Below are positions 57,504 through 64,000 of a DNA stretch of 64,000 bases, one piece after another. The translations under genes and the position numbers were made by a program. Within the stretch, counting starts at the first letter, position 1. The number at the start of each line of letters is the position of its first letter. Source of the DNA: Legionella maceachernii. GTDB taxonomy: Bacteria > Pseudomonadota > Gammaproteobacteria > Legionellales > Legionellaceae. Below the pieces are notes generated by a model. It saw nothing but the letters and a program-made list of their open reading frames with translations. It was not told where the DNA came from and made no database searches. The stretch covers positions 62,001-126,000 of the forward strand of contig NZ_FUXJ01000006.1 in the NCBI RefSeq assembly GCF_900167045.1, given 5' to 3'.

Positions 57504-58919
57504 TTACACCCGCCCATATTTGTCTTGGAAACGGATTATATCATCCTCACCAAGATATTCGCCGCTTTGTACCTCGATTATGATTAAATCGATAACTCCT
57601 GGATTTTCCAATCGATGCTTATTGCCTGCAGGAATGTAAGTGGATTCGTTTGTATTTACAAAAAAAGCCTCTTCGCCATTAACAACTTTTGCCATTCCGC
57701 TGACAACAATCCAGTGCTCACTGCGATGATGATGCATCTGCAGGCTCAAACTTGCACCCGGCTTAACCTTGATTCGCTTTATTTTAAAACTAGCACCCTC
57801 TTCTAAAATCGTGTAGCTTCCCCATGGACGATGTACAGTGCGATGCAGCTTATGGGCATCGTGCCCTTGGATTTTCAACTGAGTATAAATGTGTTCAATA
57901 TCTTGGGTGTAATATTTATTGGCAACCAGTAAAGCATCTGGTGTGTCGATAATCACCAGATCTTTAACACCAACAGCACCAACGAGGCGACTATCACTTT
58001 GAATATAACAATTAGTCACTTCATGCAATAATGCCTCAGCTTCTATGCAGTTGCCTTGTGCATCTGCGGCTACCAGCTCGCTGAAAGAACTCCATGAACC
58101 TATTGCTCTCCAACGAAGGTTGCAAGGAATAACACTGACCTGAGCTAGGTTTTCCGTCATGATATCTTCTATACTTTTTTCAGGAACAGCAGAGAAACTG
58201 TGAGGTTCAAGTTCAAGCCGAGTAAAATCTTTTCCTTCAACTTGCTGTGATTGGTCCATGGAAGCATTAACTGCTGATACAATATTTGGCCAGTATTTTT
58301 CCATGAATTGCAAAAATGTTCCAGCTTTAAATAAATAGATGCCTGAATTCCATAAAAAATGCTTTGCCGATAAATACGCTGAGGCTTGCTCTAAAGTGGG
58401 GTTTTTTATAAAGCGCAGGACTTTGTCAGCCTCAATTTCGATATACTCATGATGTGTATTCACATCCTCAGGCTTAATTCCGAGTACAACCAATTTTCCT
58501 TCAGTGGCGGGAATAAGTGCATCAGAAATGGCCTGCTGAAAGTCATCTTGATCGCTGATTAAATGATCGGCTCCTAATACCAGCATCAATGCTTCTGCGC
58601 CGTGATTTCTAGCAGTTTGTAGTGAGGCAGCAGTGATGGCTGCTGCTGTGTTGCGTTTAAAGGGTTCTAAAATAAATGAAGTTGAAATGTCAGTGCAATT
58701 AATTTCGTGGTATTCGTCTTCAATTTTAAAAAATAATTCGCGATTTGTTACCGTGAGTATCTCTTCGATTCCTGGTAGTTGTGCACAGCGTAAAAACGTT
58801 TTTTGCAACAGGCTATGTCCATCCTCTAGACGAATAAACGGTTTGGGATGTAATTCGCGTGAAACAGGCCAAAGACGCGTCCCTTCACCACCGCATAGAA
58901 TTGTAGGAATCAAATACAT
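57504..58919 (-). CDS. manC: Mannose-1-phosphate guanylyltransferase / mannose-6-phosphate isomerase
   Basis: Bifunctional enzyme (type II PMI/GMP) supplying GDP-mannose. The N-terminal nucleotidyltransferase has the pyrophosphorylase signature CGGEGTRLWPVSRELHPKPF at 9-28 and LVLGADHLI. The C-terminal cupin has HHHRSEHWIVVSGMAKV, the isomerase metal site. It has 471 residues, normal for the family. GGGAG is seven bases before the ATG. First gene of the minus-strand polysaccharide unit. Confidence 0.96.
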   Translation of the reverse strand: MYLIPTILCGGEGTRLWPVSRELHPKPFIRLEDGHSLLQKTFLRCAQLPGIEEILTVTNRELFFKIEDEYHEINCTDISTSFILEPFKRNTAAAITAASLQTARNHGAEALMLVLGADHLISDQDDFQQAISDALIPATEGKLVVLGIKPEDVNTHHEYIEIEADKVLRFIKNPTLEQASAYLSAKHFLWNSGIYLFKAGTFLQFMEKYWPNIVSAVNASMDQSQQVEGKDFTRLELEPHSFSAVPEKSIEDIMTENLAQVSVIPCNLRWRAIGSWSSFSELVAADAQGNCIEAEALLHEVTNCYIQSDSRLVGAVGVKDLVIIDTPDALLVANKYYTQDIEHIYTQLKIQGHDAHKLHRTVHRPWGSYTILEEGASFKIKRIKVKPGASLSLQMHHHRSEHWIVVSGMAKVVNGEEAFFVNTNESTYIPAGNKHRLENPGVIDLIIIEVQSGEYLGEDDIIRFQDKYGRV

Positions 58920-59079
58920 GTACTCTCCCTAGTCTCTATTTTTGTTGTTATGGCATATTGCCTAATACTGCGCTCCAGCTGGTTAATGACGCCTTATACC
59001 CGTCAGTAGGCGAGTTTTAGCAGTTTTGTCGCAGTTTTTTATTCAGGTTGGTCAGATAAAAATAAAGACTTAACAAAAA

Positions 59080-59108
59080 TTGCATTACTCATTTATGTGT
59101 CGTACTAT
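59080..59108 (+). promoter_or_regulatory. Candidate promoter upstream of the CDP-glucose dehydratase gene
   Basis: TTGCAT and TACTAT with a 17-bp spacer. Start predicted near 59115, about 87 bases before the start codon. Confidence 0.5.
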
Positions 59109-59137
59109 CCGAACCATAAATCAGTTCGGCTCTTTTT
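59109..59137 (+). terminator. Terminator-like hairpin in the 5' region of rfbG
   Basis: CCGAAC and GTTCGG form a 6-bp stem followed by CTCTTTTT. It overlaps the predicted start of the local promoter, so it would act only on transcripts coming from further upstream. Confidence 0.4.
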
Positions 59138-59201
59138 ATCACTCAATTAAGGGTAAGTAAATAGGGATTTGATTAATCTTTGCAAATAAGATGGAGTTCT
59201 A

Positions 59202-60314
59202 ATGACGAGTTCGTTGACTTTTGAACGGTCACTGGCCAGCAAGAAAATACTCCTAACAGGACATACTGGATTTACAGGAGGGTGGGCCTGCTTATGGTTA
59301 CAATCCATTGGTGCTGAAATTGCAGGTTATTCTTTACCACCGGATACCAATCCTTCTTTATTTACCGCTTTGGAATTGGCAGACTCAGTACCAACCACAT
59401 TTGGTGATATCTGTGACTATCCAAGCTTTCTTACTGCAGTGGAAAATTTTCAGCCTGAAATCATTTTGCATCTCGCAGCACAGCCTTTAGTCCGCCGCTC
59501 CTATCAAGATCCAGTTCGTACCTTTGCTGTCAATGCGCAAGGTACCGCACATGTCCTGGAAGCGGCTCGCTCCGTCAAAAGTGTACGTGCCCTATTATGC
59601 ATCACTACCGATAAAGTGTATAAGAATAATGAATGGCTATGGCCTTATCGGGAAGAAGACCCTTTAGGTGGAAAAGACCCTTACAGTGCTTCTAAAGCCG
59701 CTGCTGAAATGGTTATTCAAAGTTATGCAGCTTCTTATCCATGGCAAGAGAATAAGGGGCCTGCCATTGCGACTGCCAGAGGAGGAAATATTATTGGAGG
59801 AGGAGACTGGTCAGAAGATAGGCTAATTCCCGATTTTGTGCGTGCGGCAATAAACAATACGCCATTGACTTTACGCTATCCGCAGGCAACTCGCCCTTGG
59901 CAACATGTTTTGGCATTGGTTCATGGCTATCTTATGCTTCTAGCTGGTTTAATTTCTGAAAATCCGACCTCTTACACGCGTGCTTGGAATCTTGGCCCAC
60001 AGGATCCGCAAGCGTATTCTGTAAGAGATGTGCTTGAACTTATGAGTCAACATTGGCAGCGTCCTGAATTGAATTACATGCAAAACCCCCTTCCCGAAGC
60101 CAATGCACTGGCATTAGATAGTACTATTGCGAGAAATCTGCTTAAATGGCACCCTGTGTGGGATACGCGACAAGTTATTGCTCAAACAGCCGCCTGGTAT
60201 CGTGATTTTTATGCTAACCCTAAAGAGGCACGCGAGATAACACGAGGGCAAATAAATGCGTGGCGAAAAGGGATTCTTTCAGGAGCCACAATAAATGATG
60301 TGCTTCATGCATAA
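59202..60314 (+). CDS. rfbG: CDP-glucose 4,6-dehydratase
   Basis: Makes CDP-4-keto-6-deoxyglucose, precursor of 3,6-dideoxyhexoses and related sugars. The 370-residue short-chain dehydrogenase has GHTGFTGGWACLWL at 20-33 (the G-H-T-G-F-K/T-G pattern of this subfamily), the active-site DPYSASKAAAE, and TARGGNIIGGGDWSEDR. GGAG lies six bases before the ATG. The CDP-glucose-forming cytidylyltransferase (rfbF) is not in the window. It is divergent from manC. Confidence 0.93.
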   Translation: MTSSLTFERSLASKKILLTGHTGFTGGWACLWLQSIGAEIAGYSLPPDTNPSLFTALELADSVPTTFGDICDYPSFLTAVENFQPEIILHLAAQPLVRRSYQDPVRTFAVNAQGTAHVLEAARSVKSVRALLCITTDKVYKNNEWLWPYREEDPLGGKDPYSASKAAAEMVIQSYAASYPWQENKGPAIATARGGNIIGGGDWSEDRLIPDFVRAAINNTPLTLRYPQATRPWQHVLALVHGYLMLLAGLISENPTSYTRAWNLGPQDPQAYSVRDVLELMSQHWQRPELNYMQNPLPEANALALDSTIARNLLKWHPVWDTRQVIAQTAAWYRDFYANPKEAREITRGQINAWRKGILSGATINDVLHA

Positions 60315-60427
60315 AAATTAGGAAGGATTGTTGGCTTTTTCTTATATCCCTGTGATGGGTTGTGCATTTTTGCAATGACAGTCGTTTGATTTATAAAAAA
60401 GCCAAGATAGACATCTAAGGACAAGCT

Positions 60428-61891
60428 ATGCTCTTCACCACTCCTGTCTTTTTATTCTTATTTCTACCATTATTTTTGCTGATTTATTATTTCACACCTT
60501 CCAAAGGGCAAAGTCGGAATTTTGTGGCGTTAATCGCTTCCATTTTATTTTTTTCATGGGGTGAGCCTGTTTATGTTTTTTTGTTATTAATGCTTGTTTT
60601 TATTGATTACGTATTGTCTAGAGCAGTAGCCGAGACCTCTACTTTACCTTTAGCAAAAAAGAAACTGCTGTTATTTTTGGGGATAAGTATTAATGTTCTC
60701 GCCTTAGTTCTTTTTAAATACACTGGTTTTCTTATCAAAGAAATCCTGCTTCCTCTAAACCTATATAAAGGCACGCCGCCCGAGTCCACTGGGCCTTTGT
60801 TATTAGGAATTTCCTTTATTACATTTCATAAAATAAGTTACCTTGTCGATAGCTATCAAGGGCGGGCAAATCCCCCAAGAAATTTCCTAGATTGCGCTTT
60901 GTACATTTTTTTATTCCCGCAACTCATTGCTGGACCCATCATTCGTTATCATGATATTGGCTCTCAAATCCATAAACGAGTTTATACCAGTTCCTTTTTT
61001 TTAATGGGGTGTTTTCGTTTTTGTGTAGGACTCGCAAAAAAACTTCTTATCGCTGATCAGCTTGGCCTGATAGCCGATAAAATTTTCTCTTTGCCAATGA
61101 GTGAGCTATCGTCTTCATATGCCTGGGCCGGATCATTTGCTTATATGCTACAAATCTATTTTGATTTTTCAGGCTATTCTGATATGGCGATAGGTCTTGG
61201 CTATCTGATGGGGTTTAAATTCCCGGAAAATTTTAATCGGCCTTATATAGCGAAGAGCATTACCGAATTTTGGCGTAGATGGCATATCAGTTTGTCAAAT
61301 TGGATGAGACTTTACTTATATATCCCGCTAGGCGGTAATAGGGCTTCAAAAGTTAGAACTTTTTTAAACTTATGGATTGTCTTTCTGATTTCTGGATTAT
61401 GGCATGGTGCTAATTGGACTTTTCTGGCATGGGGAGCCTATTACGGGTTCTTCTTATGTATAGAGAAATACATTTCCGAATTATTTCCCTCCTTTAAAGA
61501 TTATCTGCCTTCACTATTCCGTTTTTCAGCGACTATGGTGATTGTTTTATTTGGTTGGGTTCTATTCCGTTCACCCGATATTTCCTATGCTTTTGATTTT
61601 ATTAGCCGTATGCTAGGATTTTCTCACGGCGAGGTATTAAGCCAGCCATGGGGGATAGTAATAGGACATCGTGGTTTAGCCTGTCTAATTGTAGGTGCAA
61701 TGATTGCTTTCCTTCATTTACCGGGTAAAAAACAGACGCTTCAGTTCAGTTATTCTGGAGGAGAGGCCGCTCTTGAAAACAGCGGTTCCCTAGCATCGAT
61801 AGTTTTTTTGATAACTTTGTTATTGTTATCGTTGTCGGTTATGGCCATGTTAAGTGCCAGTCATACACCCTTTTTATATTTTAGATTTTAA
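60428..61891 (+). CDS. MBOAT O-acyltransferase, AlgI-like
   Basis: A membrane-bound O-acyltransferase of 487 residues with about 11 helices that passes acyl groups, usually acetyl, across the inner membrane for glycan modification. The family motif is SGLWHGANWTFLAWGAYYG with His326 as the putative catalytic residue, and FDFSGYSDMAIGLGYLMGF lies before it. AAGGA precedes the ATG. The next gene starts three bases after its stop and encodes the matching periplasmic partner. There is no alginate synthesis operon nearby, so the target is more likely an O-antigen or similar surface glycan. Confidence 0.93.
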   Translation: MLFTTPVFLFLFLPLFLLIYYFTPSKGQSRNFVALIASILFFSWGEPVYVFLLLMLVFIDYVLSRAVAETSTLPLAKKKLLLFLGISINVLALVLFKYTGFLIKEILLPLNLYKGTPPESTGPLLLGISFITFHKISYLVDSYQGRANPPRNFLDCALYIFLFPQLIAGPIIRYHDIGSQIHKRVYTSSFFLMGCFRFCVGLAKKLLIADQLGLIADKIFSLPMSELSSSYAWAGSFAYMLQIYFDFSGYSDMAIGLGYLMGFKFPENFNRPYIAKSITEFWRRWHISLSNWMRLYLYIPLGGNRASKVRTFLNLWIVFLISGLWHGANWTFLAWGAYYGFFLCIEKYISELFPSFKDYLPSLFRFSATMVIVLFGWVLFRSPDISYAFDFISRMLGFSHGEVLSQPWGIVIGHRGLACLIVGAMIAFLHLPGKKQTLQFSYSGGEAALENSGSLASIVFLITLLLLSLSVMAMLSASHTPFLYFRF

Positions 61892-61893
61892 TT

Positions 61894-63057
61894 ATGAGAA
61901 AAATTTTGACACTCTTTTATGGTGCTGTGTTTGTGGGATTATTAGCTTTGCCTGCCTTGCAATATTTTTTTCAATTTACCCAGGAAGGATTGCTTTATGG
62001 CTACGTGGAACCTAAAGCGAGTTTGGCTGAAGGAGAAAAATTAAGTTGGTTTAAAAGAACTTCACAACAGCACTGGGAAGAGCAATTCAACGAGCACGTA
62101 GGATTTAGAGCTTTTCTCATAAAAGTATTCAATGAACTCACGTTTCGTGTATTTTCCGAGGCGCCACGAATGAGCATCTATTCGACAACGCAGCATGGGC
62201 TTTACAGTACCATGTCCATTAATAGCTTAAATGATGAGTATATTAACCGCGAGAAATTGACACAAAACTATATTAGTTTGGCTAAAAAACTTAAAGAGCT
62301 GCAGCAGTTACTTGAGGCAAAAGGGATAAGATTACAAGTGGTCATCAGTAGCTCCAAGGCTTACGTGCATGCCCAAGATTTGGGGAAAAATTTTTTAGCT
62401 TATCCTCACGGTGATATTTACTCTAAAACTGCAAATTTAGGCCATGAACTAGAGGTATTAGGGGTGAATGTGGTTGATTCTGCTCCGCTTTTAAGGCAAT
62501 TTAATGAAGAAACTTCAATTGAAACTCATCCCAATTCGGGATTGCATTGGAATTATTATGCAGGTTGCGTCGTAGCAAAAACACTTCTACAAGAAGTGAA
62601 AAAAACGATGCCTGATATAACGCAAATAGATTGCGGCAACCCAACTTACAAAGAACCTCAATGGGTGGATGTCGATGGTCTACTTTTACTTAATCTCTTA
62701 TCGAAAGCCCACTTGAATAAACCGAGTCCCTATCCTTCTCCTAGCGCAATTTCATCCACTCCTTTCAAGCCCAAAGTGCTTATGGTGGGTGACAGTTTTA
62801 TGGATCAAATTACTTATGCGTTGGATCAAGCAAAAATTTATTCAAAACTCATATTGTCGAGTTATTTTATGACACGGCAAAAAAGCATAGTGGATAATCA
62901 CCCCTCATCGAAATCGGCTAAACAAATTCAAGAAAGGGTTATTAAAGATGCACTAAATAGTCATTTAGTCATCTTACAAATGGTTGACTATAATGTGCCA
63001 AGATATGGTTATGGCTTCGTTGAAGCCATGCTGGAGGAGTTAAAAAGAAAGAGTTGA
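61894..63057 (+). CDS. AlgJ/AlgX-like SGNH acetyltransferase partner
   Basis: A 387-residue protein with one N-terminal membrane anchor (about 5-22) and a periplasmic SGNH-like domain. The nucleophile block is GDSFMDQITYAL (Ser301 in GDSF), and the histidine block is THPNSGLHWNYYAG (His212 and His218). AlgJ/AlgX-type proteins receive acetyl from the MBOAT partner and acetylate the polymer. It has no ribosome site of its own and is coupled to the acyltransferase. Confidence 0.87.
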   Translation: MRKILTLFYGAVFVGLLALPALQYFFQFTQEGLLYGYVEPKASLAEGEKLSWFKRTSQQHWEEQFNEHVGFRAFLIKVFNELTFRVFSEAPRMSIYSTTQHGLYSTMSINSLNDEYINREKLTQNYISLAKKLKELQQLLEAKGIRLQVVISSSKAYVHAQDLGKNFLAYPHGDIYSKTANLGHELEVLGVNVVDSAPLLRQFNEETSIETHPNSGLHWNYYAGCVVAKTLLQEVKKTMPDITQIDCGNPTYKEPQWVDVDGLLLLNLLSKAHLNKPSPYPSPSAISSTPFKPKVLMVGDSFMDQITYALDQAKIYSKLILSSYFMTRQKSIVDNHPSSKSAKQIQERVIKDALNSHLVILQMVDYNVPRYGYGFVEAMLEELKRKS

Positions 63058-63120
63058 GCTTCCGGGATAGCCTTCAAAGATAGACTGCTTCAGGAATCAC
63101 AAGGCCAATACGGTATAGAC

Positions 63121-64000
63121 TTAGGCCAGAGTGACGGCTCCTAATTTAATTTGTTGATTGGCTAAAAAATCTTGGTAGGCTTGTATAATCCCTTGGCGCA
63201 ACTCAGTTTTCGCAACCCATCCTAAATTTTTCATTCGTTCTACATTCAAGCACTTCCGAGGCGTGCCATCGGGCTTTGTGAGATCAAAATGAATTTCACC
63301 TTTGAAACCAACGACATCCATAACGGTTTCAGCTATTTCGCGGATACTGTTCTCTTTTCCAGTGCCAATGTTGTAAACGCCGTCTGTAATTCCTTGTTCC
63401 ATTAAAAACACACACGCATCAGCAAGATCATCCACATATAGCAATTCTCGCATTGGCTTACCTGATCCCCAAACGACAAGTTGCTTGTCCCCTCGTAATT
63501 TGGCTTCATGGCATTTTCTAATCAGCGCTGGTAAGACATGGCTATTATTGAGATCATAATTATCATTGGGTCCGTACAGGTTAGTAGGCATAGCACTGAC
63601 ATAGTTTGTGCCGTATTGGCGATTGTAGTTTTCGCACATTTTAAGCCCTGCTATTTTTGCAATAGCATAAGGTTCATTCGTTTGCTCCAAGGCGCTAGTA
63701 AGCAAATACTCTTCTTTGATGGGTTGAGGGCATTCGCGTGGATAAATACAACTAGAGCCAAGAAATAATAAGCGTTGAATTCCTGCTTTCCATGCCGCGT
63801 TTATAATATTGGTCTGCAGCATCAAGTTTTGATAGATAAATTCGGCTCGATAAGTATTATTTGCATGAATACCCCCTACTTTAGCCGCTGCTAAAAAAAT
63901 ATAGTCAGGTTTTTCATGGGAAATAAATTCAGACACTTTCTCCTGGTGAGTAAGATCCAGCTCTGCATGGGAACGCATTATCAAATTGTCATAGCCAGCA
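63121..64000 (-). CDS. fcl: GDP-L-fucose synthase (5' end outside window)
   Basis: Epimerases and reduces GDP-4-keto-6-deoxymannose to GDP-L-fucose, completing the pathway begun by manC and gmd. The frame is open through the window edge, with LIMRSHAELDL present, so about 25-30 N-terminal residues including the nucleotide loop are outside. The catalytic Ser is in LGSSCIYPRECPQPIKEE and the Tyr-Lys pair in EPYAIAKIAGLKMCENYN; LLYVDDLADAC and VYNIGTGKE are typical. It is separated from manC-gmd by the plus-strand rfbG and acyltransferase genes. Confidence 0.96.
   Translation of the reverse strand, partial: AGYDNLIMRSHAELDLTHQEKVSEFISHEKPDYIFLAAAKVGGIHANNTYRAEFIYQNLMLQTNIINAAWKAGIQRLLFLGSSCIYPRECPQPIKEEYLLTSALEQTNEPYAIAKIAGLKMCENYNRQYGTNYVSAMPTNLYGPNDNYDLNNSHVLPALIRKCHEAKLRGDKQLVVWGSGKPMRELLYVDDLADACVFLMEQGITDGVYNIGTGKENSIREIAETVMDVVGFKGEIHFDLTKPDGTPRKCLNVERMKNLGWVAKTELRQGIIQAYQDFLANQQIKLGAVTLA

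Overview
This window looks like a chromosome segment of a Legionella-type gammaproteobacterium (order Legionellales). The evidence is an AT-leaning gammaproteobacterial housekeeping gene set, several very large orphan coiled-coil or membrane proteins of the kind found as Dot/Icm effectors, and a good match to the tandem PmrA box of Legionella effector genes upstream of one of them. The organism name is an inference, because no rRNA gene is present.

Layout. 1-6241: the end of yidC, mnmE, then two unknown, divergently transcribed, effector-like membrane proteins; the first has a possible CE-clan cysteine-protease signature. 6266-12405: a patatin-like phospholipase and the conserved envelope cluster rsmI / lpoA-yraN-diaA-dolP, with dolP duplicated in tandem. 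12887-20020: the complete F1Fo ATP synthase operon atpIBEFHAGDC, with a near-consensus promoter and stem-loops between several genes. 20021-20537: an AT-rich gap with two perfect DnaA boxes, then parC. 22933-28585: a 1122-residue orphan, an MFS transporter and psd.

28591-39744 is an integrated mobile island of about 11 kb in the 3' end of a tRNA-Leu(CAG) gene. It has 26-bp att repeats (one mismatch), matched candidate integrase arm sites inside both ends, a P4-type integrase, an AlpA-like regulator, a replication protein, a primase-helicase and a terminase-small-subunit-like gene broken by a 38-bp tandem duplication. This gene set resembles Gram-negative phage satellites (PICI-like). At the end distal to the tRNA it carries cargo: acetyltransferases, a GrpB-GNAT fusion, a tautomerase, a DJ-1/PfpI protein and, next to the left att site, an AbiF/Abi_2 HEPN protein. 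The AbiF gene is preceded by what looks like its own small RNA: a sigma70 promoter, a structured RNA of about 50 nt and an intrinsic terminator, all directly before the toxin start codon. This AbiF-ncRNA module is the most interesting system in the window.

39824-52693: a 1540-residue coiled-coil protein with a candidate PmrA box, an internal duplication and a 13-residue tandem repeat; then glycerophosphodiester phosphodiesterase, an array of palindromic intergenic repeats, fumC, rsmE, trxA, rho, ubiD, a fre-like flavin reductase and a small membrane protein. 52706-64000: hspQ and then a surface-polysaccharide region: a large membrane protein, a family 2 glycosyltransferase, gmd and manC on the minus strand; CDP-glucose 4,6-dehydratase and an AlgI/AlgJ-like O-acylation pair on the plus strand; and a GDP-fucose synthase cut by the window edge. 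Together manC, gmd and fcl make GDP-L-fucose from mannose-1-phosphate, and the remaining genes suggest a modified, acylated glycan.
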